Of a DNA stretch of 64,000 nt, positions 42,546-55,835 are shown piece after piece. The DNA is taken from contig JAYKXP010000019.1 of assembly GCA_037176845.1 (NCBI GenBank), forward strand, positions 310,001-374,000, written 5' to 3'. The notes beneath the pieces are model-generated. The model was given only the letters and a program-made list of their open reading frames with translations, ran no database searches and was not told the origin of the DNA. Both the position numbers and the translations under genes were made by a program. Numbering within the stretch: position 1 is the first letter of the stretch; each line of letters begins with the position of its first letter. The DNA comes from Paramarasmius palmivorus. Lineage: Eukaryota; Basidiomycota; Agaricomycetes; Agaricales; Marasmiaceae.

Positions 42546-43811
42546 CTTGACTCGTGTACAAGCAAGGAGATGTAGAGCACCTTGAAGTAGCATAGCTGTA
42601 CGCGAACCGCTCTTATACTCCAGCTCGACGACCGATATCTCCTTGTTCCGGATGGTGTTTTCTCAAAGCACATGTAGTTCAAAACTGTTCACGATGTCGA
42701 AAGAGGGCGAGTGAGACGAGAACGTTTCCAAGGCACGACTCGGAACGTATCTCTCACATGGAGACAGAGAATGTAAATGGGCTGTTCTCTCAACCAAGAG
42801 AACTGTTCCATATGTCATCCTAGTCTGTGTGAAGAGGAATTTCAGCCTTGTTTTGTTGATAACACTGGTCGGGAGCTTGGCTTTAGTTCACCATCGAGCT
42901 TAGGTCGAGACACACGACCGAAAGAGGAAGGACCTAGTCTTTTATGGAAGGAATAAGATGAGATCACGTAGTCGCTACCTGATGACCAGCCTGTCCAAGA
43001 CTCTTGAGCATATACAGATACCGGATGATAGGCGGAGAAACAAATGAGACGTTGAAAGCGTTATCACCATGAGCAAGCGTTAAGTCCGGTTTTGAAGATA
43101 TGTAAATTGAAGATATGTAGCGGAGTGAGGACTCAGGAAGCCCGGGTTGGATTCGGCAGCTTATAGACAACAAGTTGAAAAGACCCAGCGAGATCAGAGG
43201 TGAGAGATCTCACTTATCCGTGTACTTAGCTCCACAGTCCAAGAATTAAAGTCTATCTAGAGCCAAGAGGTGAATCCTTGTGGCGATGGACCCTTCTGAC
43301 TTGCAATGTTCTATGAGGGGAAGCGGGTCCGAGTCCGAGTGAAGAGGTGAACGGAATCGTGAAAGTTTGGTCTAGATTGCGAAATTTCTCGCGCCCCGGC
43401 ACTTTCCGAGTGAATGCGTCACATGTCACCGGCGACCGAGCGCCAGTTTTCCTTCCCGCTTTTCTCTCCGCTCTTGCTTTTGGACTCAAAACATACTGAA
43501 ATGTACACCCAGTATGTCCACAGATACTCTCCTCACCTCTTGGAGCCGGGAAAAGCTCAATTTACAGCACGAGTACCCTAACTCCATGCCCAGGGTGCTC
43601 CAGAGGCCGCAACAAGTATGTACCATTTCCAACGTTGCCCTGCGCCGAAAGTCTCAAAGTTGACGCGACAGCGACGTTTAATCATCGAATGACATAAACT
43701 TGGGCAAAATTTTCTGCAAATCGTGTGGTCATTGCGGTAATAAAAGAGCGAAGAAAGTAAAATGCAAGCTTCTTCAAAACTGATCGCACTCGCGACCCAC
43801 AACTTGGTTGG
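42546..43811. other. Intergenic region between the protease and a hexose transporter
   Basis: A 1.27 kb divergent region, long for this window, that must carry both promoters. TATA for the protease at 42611-42617. No gene seen. Confidence 0.4.
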
Positions 43812-45879
43812 ATGGCTCTCTTTTACGTTCAGGGAATGCCCATTGGCTGGGTGTCCATCGCGCTTGCTCTTCTTGCCTCTATAGGTGGATTCATCTTTGG
43901 ATATGACACCGGTCAGATTTCGGATATCTTGCTCATGGATGACTTCAAACGACGCTTTGCGATTTGCGAATCTCCCGGAATCGCAGATACGTGTACCTTT
44001 CCGACTGTTCGCTCCGGGCTTCTCGTGTCGATGTTGTCCATTGGTACCCTCGTCGGTTCATTGTAAGTCATGATACTTCCAGTCCTGCTATGCGCTCACG
44101 TTTTTGGCAGGATTGGTGCCCCAACCGCAGACTATTTCGGAAGAAAAAGAGCTATGCAGATGGAGTGCGCGTTTTTCCTTATCGGCTCCATTACCCAAAT
44201 TACCTCAATGAGCGTGTGGCAGCAGTACGCAGTGGGTAGGATGTTGAGTGGTTTTGCAGTTGGTGCGTTGAGTGCTGCCGTCCCCATGGTGAGTTTTTAT
44301 CGTTTTAGAGACGGACCAACGACTGACTATTCAATTCTCTTCTACTCTAGTATCAAGCCGAAGCTGCACCGTCTCAGATTCGTGGTACCCTCACGGCTAC
44401 ATACCAGTTATTCATCACGTTCGGTATTCTGACCGCGTACTGTATATCTATTGGTACACGGGTCATGGATAGTTCTGGATCTTGGAGGACTGTGGTTGGT
44501 ATCGGTATTACCTGGCCTACGATCCTGGGTCTAGGTATCTCCTTCATGCCCGAGAGTCCTCGTTGGCTTGCCAAGAATGGTGCGTTCTGTTGCTCCGGTC
44601 TATACACACCCACTCACGATTATTGACAAAGGTGAATTTGACAAGGCTGCACTCGCAGTAGCTCGAGCGCGTGGGATTGACATTACTCATCCTCTTGTCG
44701 TCAAAGAAATGGAGGACATGCGCTCGAACATCGAATGGGAGAAACAATTCACTGGCCAGAGCGGCTGGATAGACTGCTTTCGAACCAGAAACAAGACATT
44801 ATATCGTACTCTTCTAGGTCAGTCCGATTAGTGATCTCAAGGGCGCATTGGCCTAACAAAACGTCAGGCATGGCCCTTCAGTCGATCCAACAACTCACCG
44901 GGGCCAACTACTTTTTCTATTACGGGGCAACGATATTCTCCTCTGTCGGTTTATCAGACTCCTTCGTTACGCAAATCATACTGGGAGCCGTGAATTTTCT
45001 ATGCACTTTCTTTGGTCTGTATGTTATGGAAAAGGCGAGTTATCAGTGACAACATGGCGTATCATCTGTACTCAACCCCCATGCAGTTTGGTCGGCGTAT
45101 ACCACTCATTCTCGGCGGCATGTGGCAGTCTATCTGGCTCTTCGTCTTTGCGGCAGCCGGCACTGCAGTCGATCCTAGGGATAACGCGAACATTGGATAT
45201 CTGATGATTGTCTCTGCATGCTTATTCATCCTTGGCTATGCGACCACTTGGGCTCCGTAAGTCTATGTGATTTCGTTATCTATGTAGACGGATAGCTGAT
45301 GCTAGAACAGTGGTGTATGGATCATTGTCGGGGAGACCTTCCCCATGCGCACACGAGCCAAACAGGGTGCCCTCGCTACCGCTTCCAACTGGTTGTGGAA
45401 CTTCCTCATCGCATTCTTCACCCCATTTATCGCAAAGGCAATCGATTTCAAGTAAGATCGTTTGGGATATTTGAGCTGCACAAGACTGAAATTCAGGACA
45501 GATATGGCTTCGTATTTGCCTCATGCAACCTCGCTGGTGCTGTTATCGCGTTTTTGTTCTTGTATGAGAGCTCCGAGTTGAGTTTGGAAAGTGTCGACAT
45601 TGTACGTTACATTATCATATATCTCCTATCACATTGCTTATCAACCGATAGATGTACAACGATCCAAACTGCAAACCTTGGAACTCTGGAAACTGGGCCC
45701 CAGAAGGATACGCAAATCGCAAGGAACTCGTTGAACAATCTAGGGCTGCACAGGCTCACAAAGATATGGCAAAGCCTGGTGTAGAGGAAGGTCGAGTGGA
45801 GAAGTATGCCAATGAAGGTGGAGCATCGGGTGCTTCATCAAACGTCAACTCTTTGAAGGGTATGACATTGGGTGCCTGA
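43812..45879 (+). CDS. Hexose transporter (MFS sugar porter), plus-strand copy
   Basis: Plasma-membrane monosaccharide uptake. Eight or more exons. N-terminus [20 protein letters not shown], then [30 protein letters not shown] is loop 2-3; [54 protein letters not shown] (PESPR); [20 protein letters not shown] (QQLTG and YY of the sugar pore); [62 protein letters not shown]. Twelve helices; cytosolic C-tail with [15 protein letters not shown]. All sugar-porter signatures are present. The minus-strand gene at 49511-51413 is its close paralogue. Confidence 0.9.
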
Positions 45880-46220
45880 GGGGAAGTATATTCAAAACGA
45901 CGAGGGGATGGAGTGGTGGAGCAGTTCAGCGGGAACAAAGAACACAAAAGTTATTTATTTAATTATGAATGAACGTAGACCTAGAGATAGAAAAGTAATC
46001 CACACTTGTATAGTGTATACATCCACATCTAATTTCATGGAGTCGATCCTTCATGAGTACCGTATACTACTCGCAGCTAGTCTCCCCTAGGTAGACTCAA
46101 TCGCTCGCGGGCTCGCTACGAACGTATATGAACTGGCGGCACTTGGCCTGAGGTACAGAGCAAATACAGAATGACTCCTATCTTGATCGGCCCCGGCTAG
46201 ACATCCCGGCGCATGACTGC
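45880..46220. other. Intergenic between the hexose transporter and the FHA gene
   Basis: About 340 bases, 3' region of the transporter and promoter of the FHA gene. No coding sequence seen. Confidence 0.35.
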
Positions 46221-49200
46221 ATGTTAGCGCCGATACAGCAGTTTCCCTCTCTCAATCGCCCACCACCATCCCCTGTCCGCTCGACCTCTAAAAGAGAACT
46301 TGCAGCAATATTACTCCCAGTAAACCGACAAGCTACGGCTCCCAAGATGATTGGGGACGATATTGAGTACATTGGGACAAAGATGGGAGGAGGAGGGATG
46401 CTATCTATCACATCACCTCGAACGCTGACCGGTGTGTGGCAACAAACCTCCTCATGTCTTCTGCTTTGCTGAAAGAGGCTCTTGTTTGATAGGTGTCACC
46501 CTGCATGTTGAAAGTACAACGAGCGAAGCCGCAAGACGGATGGTCTTTCATAGCACCACCAAGCCCATACACGTTGGCCGCAGCCCTTCGACCAACGACG
46601 AGTCATCCAGAAGATCCGATCAGGATCAAGAAGCAGCACTCTTCAGGTGCCCAGTTGTCAGTCGGAATCATGCAACTATCATCTTTGACGATAACAAGGT
46701 ATGCCCAATTGAACTCCATCACTAGCTCGTCACTCGCACATCTCTGACATTTGAGTAGGTCTTCGTCACTGATGTCAAGTCTCACCACGGAACTCACATC
46801 AGGAGGCTCGGAAGCCTTACTTCGACCATGTTGAAGCCGCTGACCCCGATGCAAGTCGCTGATGGTGATTACATCACTTTCGGTAAGACTGTTGGCAGCA
46901 AAAGCCACGAAACCGTAAAGCCGGTCGTTGTCCGGGTTGAGCATCTCTATGATGACCCCTCCTTTCCAACTCGTTTCTTCACTCCAACCCCCACCCGAAA
47001 TACTGAGAACAACTCTAGCCCGAAAAGCTCTTCGGGAAGATATGGAGTATTTTCGGATTCGTCATCAGTGTCGTCTTCGTCTTCTTCGCAATCTTCAGAC
47101 GAGATGGACATATCTTCCTCTTCGGAAGACGACTCCGAGATTGAGGAGTTGCCGGGTCCAGGGCCAGTCGCTCCTCTTCGAGTCACCTCGTTGGTTGGGC
47201 GTACTGCAGGAGCATTCAAGAAGCTGCTGGACAACATGCCGCATCGAAGTGATGACATTCCATCTCCAGTCGATTGTGGATTCACTGATCCCTCACTGAC
47301 TTGTCCTCCGACTCCTATACAACCTCCTACGCAAACACCTACCCCGGAGTCCTCCCAGCCTTTCCGTTTCGGTTCTCCTTTCTCTTCAGCGATGTTCACT
47401 TTCAAGGTGCCATCCATGCTGAATAATTTGCCGTTCCAGCGCAGGCCTTCCTCATCTCCGTTGTGGAGTAACGATGCTGACATTGGGGACGCTGGGCGGG
47501 ATTCGGCCCATCAGCCAAACACTTCACCGTGGTATTTCGGTCCCTCATTCTCTGACCAACATGAAAGCAATTCGGTACAGGGAACTCCTTACCAATCGAA
47601 TGTGACCAGTGTTCCTGAATCTTCTGGTTCTAACACACAGTCTTGCACAAAGCGAGATCTCTTGAGAAGGAGGTTGTGTAGCTCTTTCTCACTGGATCTG
47701 GGGTCTCGCTCGTTTTCCAGGTCAAAGTCCAGGTCCCCCATGGACTTGGCTACGCCTTCACCTCAGCCTCCATCCCAGGGACCTTCGTGGTGCTCCGCCG
47801 ATGGTTCTATCCCTGAGCAAGCCCAGGTGTCCCAGAGCGAAATCGCCGATTCTCCGTCGCTTTCTGTGGATGTACCACAAAGCATGCCGCAAACTCATGT
47901 CCTCCCACTTCCGGAAGACTCCGGTCTCCTTGCCGAGTCCTTGTCATCGTCCACACCTGCAGTCGTACCCGACTCCGAGGTTAGCCTCCTGGCATTCGCG
48001 CAGTGGGAGGATCCCTGGGGCTGTAATCGTGGTGCCGAAGAGGACTCTATTCCACTGGTTGAACCTACACCACAATCTAGTGCCGCTATGAATGCAGTGG
48101 AACCAACTACTCCGGAGGAAGCAGAAGAGCATGTATCGCAGAGCGGCGATAATGACACATCAAATACGGAACTGGAGTCCATCAAGGTACGTCTTATACC
48201 CGATACACGTTTTACTTTTACATGTGTCTGACTTTTGTTCCTAGAACGACATCACGCAACTACACGCCCTCCGAAGAAAATACAAGGCGCGTTTCAACGC
48301 CAACGTTTCCATCACTCAACAGCATCTCAACTCTGTTCGAAACAATATGGCTGAGGTCAAAAGCTCGCATGAGACCCTTAGCAATCAGGTTACCAAAGAC
48401 GTATCTGATTTGCAAGGTGAGCTTGCGACGGTACAATCTCGGGTTGATGGCATGCAAGGGATGATCAACGATGTGGCCATGGATGTAGATCAGGTGAAGA
48501 ACGACTCCCTGCAGAAGGCCAAGGAGATGAAGAAGCAGATCGAGGACGTACAGATGCATGTGGATACGCTGGATAAGATTTGCTCGGAGAAGATATGTAG
48601 TGTAGAAGCTGAGCTCGCTGAAGGAAAACGTCTGGTTCAAGAGTTGAAAGATCTATATAATGGTAGGTTTCTGCGTCTCGTTTCCGGCTTCATCTCATGA
48701 CCTTTCTTTCCCCAGACATGAAACAGTTGCGTGAAGACAATATGCAAGCTATGGACGTTGAGATATCGGCGCTTAAACAAGCACGCGTCGACGCAGAGGG
48801 TGAGCTGCGTACTGTGACTGATTTGAGAACGAAGATGGAGGTTGCGGCACAAGAAGCAGAAGCTACTATTGCTGCAGCTTCTCAGGTGGGCATACCTCAC
48901 CATCCAGTGATGTTGTTCAATCCTGACCCCGTACAGATGGCCCAAGCTTCGCTGAAACGCAAACGCGACGACGCAGACGTTGGTGGGGAAGGCGAAACAA
49001 CCTCCTCCGCTCTTGTCGACGACGAGCGCAACGAACCATGTGAGAACGTGAGAAAGATGAAGCCGGCCGTGTTGGGTGGTACCAGTGTCGATGGTGTTGA
49101 ACTATCCCCTACCAGCGCTATCACAACTGTCACCAAGAACATCGACGGCACGGACGTACCCAGTCGTAAACGTGCAAGGAAGGTCGTCAAAGTCATTGCC

Positions 49201-49263
49201 AAAACCACGACTGCTATCACGATTGGAGCTGTAGCTGCTTGGACGGCGTTGGCATTCAGCTGA
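46221..49263 (+). CDS. Tail-anchored FHA-domain protein, SLMAP/Far9-Far10-like (STRIPAK)
   Basis: Exon 1 46221 to about 46430 (MLAPIQQFPSLNRPPPSPV), then an FHA domain: VTLHVESTTSEAARRMVFHS, PIHVGRSPSTNDESS, FRCPVVSRNHATIIFDDNK (S-x-N-H phosphothreonine site), VFVTDVKSHHGTHIRRLG and VADGDYITFG. A long Ser/Pro-rich disordered region follows (about 46980-48190). A coiled coil runs from about 48245 (NDITQLHALRRKYKARFNAN; SSHETLSNQVTKDVSDLQGE; LRTVTDLRTKMEVAAQEAEA). At the very end, after basic RKRARKVVKV, a short hydrophobic segment (TTTAITIGAVAAWTALAFS) is a likely tail anchor. N-terminal FHA, coiled coil and C-terminal membrane anchor is the layout of SLMAP, yeast Far9/Far10 and Sordaria PRO45, which place the STRIPAK complex on ER or nuclear membranes. 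Family call inferred from this layout. Confidence 0.65.
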
Positions 49264-49510
49264 GCGCATGGAAGTTGGATTCGTGGACATTTTTGCATCT
49301 GTATAGGACTAGGTTGTGTATTTGCATGTCCATCTCACCCCAAGTACGAATGATGTTTGTAACATGTAATTCTGTAAATGTATGTACACGGGAACATAAG
49401 TTATTTATTCACACAATCTTCTACTGCGTGCTTTGATGCATTGCTAAAGCGGTATGATACATTGCAGGAGATTATTAACTTTACATGCTAAAATACATGA
49501 AGTATCTTGT

Positions 49511-51413
49511 TTACACTTTGTCAGATCTAGAATCTGTGTCATGGACAGCGGTTTGGCTTCCTTCTGTGCTTCCTTCTGAGTGATGGACTGTCTCAAAACC
49601 CTTTTCAGAATTTCCAGCGTTCTCAACTCTTTGTTCCTCCTTTCCTGCCAACGACTTATGCTCATCGACTGCTTTTTTCTGAACAATGAGCTCCTTCCTA
49701 TTCGCGTATCCAGCCGGTGCCCAGGAACGGGATGTCCAGGGTTTGCATGTGGGATCATTATACATCTGTAGATCGAGATTAGATGAGTAAGAAGAAGTTG
49801 AACGAAGACCCACTTCATCCACGTTTTCCAAGCTCAAATCAGAGCTCTCATAAAGGAACAAGGCCACAACAACTGCGCCTAAGAGATTGCAGCCGGCGAA
49901 CACGAACCCGTAGCTGAAACTGATGGCCTTTCCGATGAAAGGCGTGAAAAATGCTAACAGGAAATTCCACAGCCAATTAGAGGCCGTAGCCAAAGCTCCT
50001 TGTTTTGCACGAGTTCTGGTCGGGAAGGTCTCCCCAATTAAGATCCAAACGCCTCTGTAAATCACGTGACGATGAGTATCGCGCGCGGCCGACAAAATCC
50101 GGAAAGCTTACGGTGCCCAAGTCATGGCATAACCAAAGATGAACAAGGATGCTGAGACGATCATGAGCTTCCCGATATTGGGGTTGTCTCGAGGATCAAC
50201 TGCAGTTCCAGCAGCTGCATAGACGAAGAGCCATGCGGATTGCCAGAGGCCACCAATAATGAGCGGAATGCGACGACCGAACCTCTCCATTACATACATT
50301 CCACCGAAAGTGCAACCAAAGTTTATGGCGCCAAAAATGAGCTGGGTGATGAACGAATCCCGCAAACCGACCGATTCGAAGACCGTTGCACCATAGTAGA
50401 AGAAATAGTTGGCTCCGGTGAGCTGTTGTAGGGATTGTAATGCCATGCCTGTCAAAAAGGATTTAGTTCGAAATATCGGATACTTATTCAATATAACGCA
50501 CCCAGTAGCGTCCTGTAAAGTATCTTATTTCCAGGTTTGAAGCAATCGATCCACCCGGCGTGTCCAACAAATTGCTTCTCGTACTCTGCCCTCGACCGGA
50601 TTTCCTCAACTTCCCGTATCACGACGGGATCTGTCTTCTCCTCAGACCTTGGAACCCCCCTCGTACGTGCAATCGAATGTCCCGCTTCTTCCAGCTTTCC
50701 GCGCTTCGCCAACCATCGTGGACTTTCGGGCATGAAGATGATACCAACTCCGAGTATGAATGGCCAAATGATACCGATACCGACAACCGACCGCCATGAT
50801 CCAGCACCCGAAAGGTCTCGTGTGCCAATGGAGATGCTGTAGGCGACGAAGATACCAAACGTGATGAAAAGCTGGTATGTCGCCGTGAGGGTTCCACGAA
50901 TTTGAGGCGGCGCCGTTTCCGCTTGGTACATGGGAACGGCGGCACTTAGTGCACCAACTGCTAACCCACTAACCAATCGACCGACAGCGAATTGTTGCCA
51001 GACAGTGGTCGCTGTTATTTGAATGATGACTCCAATAATGAAGAGAACACATTCGACGGCCATGGCATAGCGACGTCCGAGGAAATCTGCAGTCGGGGCA
51101 CCAAACTCATTATAGAATGACAGTCAGTTCGCGGTTATGATATGAGGCCGTGAGAACGCACCAATGCTCCGAAGAGGGTACCAATGGAGAGAAGGGAGAC
51201 AATCAAGCCTGAACGAACGTCTGAAAAATTGCATGTGCTGACGTCGCCAGGAGTGGTGCATTGTGCAAAACGAAGCTTGAAGTCTTCCATGAGGAGGATA
51301 TCCGAGATTTGACCTGTGTCATATCCAAAGATGAAACCACCCATAGAAGCAAGAATCGCAAGCATGATGGCTACCCATCCTATGGGCACACCTTGCACGT
51401 AGAAGAGGGCCAT
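49511..51413 (-). CDS. Hexose transporter (MFS sugar porter), minus-strand copy
   Basis: Start 51411-51413 ([20 protein letters not shown]), stop at 49511-49513. Same signatures as the copy at 43812: [132 protein letters not shown]. The C-tail is longer and acidic (NSEKGFETVHHSEGSTEGSQ) and differs from its sister, which points to different regulation or turnover. Twelve helices. The two transporters face each other with the FHA gene between. Confidence 0.9.
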
Positions 51414-53543
51414 TTTGTAACTAGTGGAAAATGAAGTGCCAGTGAAGCATCGATGGGAGCCCCATTTTATAGATTTCGTGAATTTTTGAGATGCATGATA
51501 GTGGGTGATGTCATGAGCCTCCCGAGCACCACCATATTCCGGCATCGGACCCCATGGCGTTGAGTGACCCCGCAAGGGTTTGTCCTGGGTGACGAACTGT
51601 GACGAGATGTTGACCTATTTATTGCCGTGCGACCGCCGAATAGGGATTTGCGCAACACTTTTAAGCCGCAAAGAATGCAAGGGCTTGCAGCACATGTAGG
51701 CCTCTGGCAGCTGCAGGTGCTTGAAGGAGAATATGGAAGCCGAAGATTCCGGGCGATCCGGAGGAGACTCGAGGAGCGTTTCAGTCCAACGGAATGAATA
51801 TTTGCTTCCGCGACGCCAGCACTCGTTAAGAAGGTACAGTAAGTAACACAGACGCCAATTGCACCATTGAGAACTTGTTCAATGCAACGCAGCAATCTTC
51901 GCCGTGATATGCAGAATGAACACCTGAAGTCGGTTTGCGAGCCCTATGTTTGATGTCCGACTGGGGCCAAGGGAGTAATCAATGTTGACTGTTCAGAACG
52001 TAAATCTGGAAAAACTGTCCGAAATCATTCTGAAATTCGGAACGTCTGAAAGCCGGGCTCGCAAAACCACCGCAGAACGGGGGTCTGTTGGCAGTGTGGG
52101 TAAATACCAGTACATCTCCACCACACCTCGCTGGGAGAGCACAAGAGAGCACGACAGCCTTGTTAACTCGGCTGCCCCTACCTATGGCTTTGCAACCGTA
52201 GCTTCAGCCACAATATTTCCGTACGAATGCGTCGGCACCCGTCCCGTCTGCGAGGAATTTCAAGCCAACAGCCTCAGTCCTAGTTCCGGACACAAAGCAT
52301 TCAAGTTGGTCATGCTTATCGCTCTAGCCCTTCCGGTTCAAGAGGTAAGATAGCTAAATTAGCAAGGATATATTACCTACTCACCTGTCATCTAGACATC
52401 TTCTTTCCGCGAACATGAACTCACTGAGCGAAGAGAAAAAAAAGCGAATGCGACGAGGTAAGATTCCGGGCCGGGTGGTTATTCCTGTAGTCTTCGAAGC
52501 TGTGCTCGGGACATGACCTCTAACATAACTTCCAGAAATGTGGGGCAATGTAGAGTTGAGAGAGAGCCGTAGAGAGAAATACACGATTTGCAGGATTTTT
52601 CGCCCGTCGATGCCAGTCGTCGACAAAACGTTCAATAGGCGCTGGCGCTCGTGATTATTCGTGTCGACCAAATTTCTCACGACAAGACTTTGCTCCCAAC
52701 CTGCTCGTTTGGGTGACGATTAACCCTCTTCTATACCGAGGGCACAAAAATACCCGCTTCTCTACGCGATTTCAAAGAAGTTGCAAGGGAATAGCTATTC
52801 TTGAGTGATGGTGAGTCTTCGTAGCTTTCTGATGAGCTTTCGAGGACAAACTTTTTTATTCATTTTTGTTCACCAGGACTCAGTCAGGATTTGAGGTTGC
52901 GAGGTTTAATAATAAGGCATGGGTTCGTGTATACGCGATGATCCTCGGTCCGCAGAACAGAACACAGCTTACCGACCAAGGGCACCCTCGTGTATCTATA
53001 ACTCGGGAATCGCAGTTTCCTGATCACACTTAATTCGATGATTTGGATACCCTGACTACAGGAAGGTCTGGACGCAGTAGTTGAGACACTGAGAACAGTT
53101 GTTGGGCAGGTGAGACGACTATATATCCCTTCTGTAATCCTCTGACTGATATCATGGTATCCTCAATCAGTGGCCGAGGACTTACATCTGCTACTACCTG
53201 GTGTCAATCTATCAGCTTCCGACATGCACCACTTTGTTGTTTCCAGCAATTCAAAGTTCATCTCCATCTACACCATAAAGTCAATTTTCCTTACGTCACG
53301 ATTTGTCGTTTTCTCCGTACAATGAATTGACCAGCGTGGTCAGAAGACGTTCCGTGTTCTCCTCATCAAATCCGAAGTTGTTCTAGACAGACATGGATGG
53401 TGCCATCATTCCAAGTAACCGTCGTCTGTTTGGGGCATGTTCTGGGTAGTGAGGGGTTGGTGCATTGTACTTATACCTGGGGGAGAACAGGTTGAGGCTT
53501 CTTCGCTCGCCGGACGGACCCCACTTCCTCTAAACTCTCATCT
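51414..53543. other. Long intergenic region, few candidate ORFs
   Basis: Over 2 kb. A two-exon candidate could start at 51982 (LSEIILKFGTSESRARKTTA ... KLVMLIALALPVQE, donor GTAAGA at 52345) and continue after 52396 as TSSFREHELTERREKKANAT. An alternative short gene starts at 52415 (MNSLSEEKKKRMRR) in another frame. They exclude each other and neither resembles a known protein. The rest probably holds the promoters of the minus-strand transporter and the first tandem 7TM gene. Confidence 0.3.
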
Positions 53544-55127
53544 ATGCCTGAAGGTATACCTCTTGACAAGGTGTGTATTGATATCTAGTCCCATGTTATT
53601 GTAAACTCATCAAGTTGATCCAGGCAGAGTTTGTGGGACTATGGGTATGTGTATCAAAGCCGTTCAGGGCTGAGAAACTGACGAGTGGAACCTTCGTCAG
53701 GTGGAAAGTATACTATATGGTACGTCACATACTGTTAAGCGACCGCAAGGTACTGAAGACATACATATAGGCATGAACATTATCTTGTTCTCCATATGCA
53801 TATGGGTTCTCGTTTACTACAAGAAGCGGTCCACTGGTCTCAACGTACCGCTCCTGGTGACCGCTATATCTCTATTCACCCTTTGTACAATCCGGATCGG
53901 TATCGATTTAGGGAGAGGGATCGTAGCGTTCTTCACCTTTAGAAGTAACCCCAAAGGCCCCCTCGCGTTCTACGAAGATATCGGGCATTGGACACGGATC
54001 TTCAGGGAGGCCCTGTATGTAACAAACAGGTGAGGCGCATGGCGCGGTTCTAATCTCCGAATCGGACTCACGTTTCTGGAAAGTCTTGTCGCAGATTCCC
54101 TAGTTGTAAGTATCCCCTTAGATTCAACCTAAGGGTGCATCTGACCACATCTTAGATATACCGCTTATATGTTGTATGGGGGCACAACTGGAAGATCACT
54201 GTTGGTCCTATATTATTGCTACTCGCCTCCTCAAGTAAGTGTTCGGGCTCTGGGGAGGACCATTGGCACAATCTTATCATTCCGCAGTTGCCGGGTACGT
54301 CGCGGTCTGGGAGATCAGCCGAGTCGATTCAGGCGACTCAATATTTGCGAAGCAAGTCGCAGATGGGGCAACAACCTTGTTCGCTCTCTCATTTGGTACC
54401 AATGTGATCGTCACCAGTCTTATCGGTACGTCCTCCCATTGGTTTCTTTCTTCGTTCCTGAGAGAGGCACACTAGCTGGGCGGATATGGTACATCGCTCG
54501 ACGCACCTCGCTAAATCTAGGAAGACAGCACGGAGTGAAGTATAGTCGGGCGATGGTGGTAATGTACGTGCAGTGCTTGAATCGTGGCTCCTTGACTGAT
54601 TGATCGATACCCTAGAATTGAGTCCGGTGCTTTGTATTCCGTTTCCCTTTTCATGCTGCTAGTTCTCTTTGCTACCGACAACGACGCCCAGGTACTCTTC
54701 TCATATACTCTCCTTATACGGACGTACTGATCCATGACGTTCATCTAGATCATCCTCTTCAACTCAGTTTCTCAGATTGTGGTAAGCCTGTATTCTGCTT
54801 CCAATCATACAATCACCCACCCTTTGTTCTTTTCAGGGTATCGCCCCAACACTCATTATTGTACGGGTCGGTCTCGGTCTCACCGCCCAAGACAACTTTG
54901 CCACGGTGGCCACATCCAAATTACAGCACCAGCTCACAGATTCGGCGGGTAGTAGTGCTCGAAATCGCTCTGGAAATAGGTCCAACTCGATTCCAATGCA
55001 GATACACCGAGTTGTCGAGACAAGGACAGACGATGATTTTCAAGTAGATTTGCAGAGAAGCAAGTCCTCTGAAGCAGGGTCTAGGGATTCCAAAACAAGA
55101 AGTTACGGCGACCCCGATTCCGTATGA
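53544..55127 (+). CDS. Orphan seven-transmembrane protein, tandem copy A
   Basis: Exons start MPEGIPLDK (53544-53570), AEFVGLW, then VESILYG, then GMNIILFSICIWVLVYYKKR (helix 1). Then VPLLVTAISLFTLCTIRIGI (helix 2), FYEDIGHWTRIFREALYVTN (helix 3), LVADSLVIYRLYVVWGHNWK with the end-of-helix-3 motif YRLYVVW, AGYVAVWEISRVDSG, TTLFALSFGTNVIVTSLIAG (helix 5), SRAMVVIIESGALYSVSLFM (helix 6), IAPTLIIVRVGLGLTAQDNF (helix 7). A hydrophilic C-tail of about 70 residues (QIHRVVETRTDDDFQVDLQR) ends at 55125-55127. About ten exons, introns at family-shared places. The seven-helix order and a charged YR after helix 3 resemble a GPCR-like fold, but no known receptor family is matched. Function unknown. Confidence 0.7.
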
Positions 55128-55318
55128 TGGGTTTAGTGTAATATGGTCAGTGTATGGATTATGTACTGTATGTAGGAGGATACCCGGTTCATGGAAAAGT
55201 ATACCTGTGCTCAACCTGTGCTAACAAATGTGTGCGCTTGTGTAATTTCATTCATACCTGTAACCGATCCCTAAGTGACGAGCAAGCATGTACTTAGACC
55301 TGTCGATCTGGGTTTGAA
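55128..55318. other. Flank between tandem copy A and an inverted-repeat element
   Basis: Short 3' flank; nothing seen. Confidence 0.3.
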
Positions 55319-55835
55319 TTGGCTGAGGACATGTTAGGGATTTGCCGGAGCCCAAACAATCCTTTTTTGGTCGGCAATGTCATAGGTTTCACGTCATCTA
55401 TCATACCTTTTCACGTCAGCGTAATTGGCCGCAAGCATATTCTACCTCGATTTATGATTTCCTGGCTCTTCAACCCTTTGGCTTTTGAGAAAATAGCAAT
55501 CTACTGGTTCGGAAAGTATTTTGGCTGATTTCTATGGTTCGCTATAACTTTTACGGTCTCCAGCTAAGTCAGTTACAAGCCATCCTCGCTATACTACCCT
55601 GCCAATGCGTTTATTTAGAACATTTTCGCATAAAATCACATACTAAATGGGTAAACTGGGCCTTATACTAGTATTCAATGCTGCATGTGTCGAGATACGC
55701 AAAAATCCCTGTAACACGTCTCTTCCAGTGGATAGGCGCCGCTGAGCGCTTGTGATCTTGTCATCACATTTGACACATTGCTTTCCCAATAAGGATTGTT
55801 TCGGTTCGGCAAATCCCTAAAATGTCCTCAGCCAA
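55319..55835. mobile_element. Inverted-repeat element (MITE-like), about 517 bp
   Basis: The left end reads TTGGCTGAGGACATGTTAGG, then GATTTGCCG (55319-55347). The right end contains the inverted counterpart CGGCAAATCCCTAAAATGTC, then CTCAGCCAA (55807-55835). The match continues inward with AAACAATCC and CAATGT, giving an imperfect inverted repeat of roughly 45-80 bases. No target duplication could be fixed and no transposase is encoded (an ORF at 55319-55528 starts inside the repeat). It is probably a small non-autonomous element sitting between tandem copies A and B. Confidence 0.55.
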
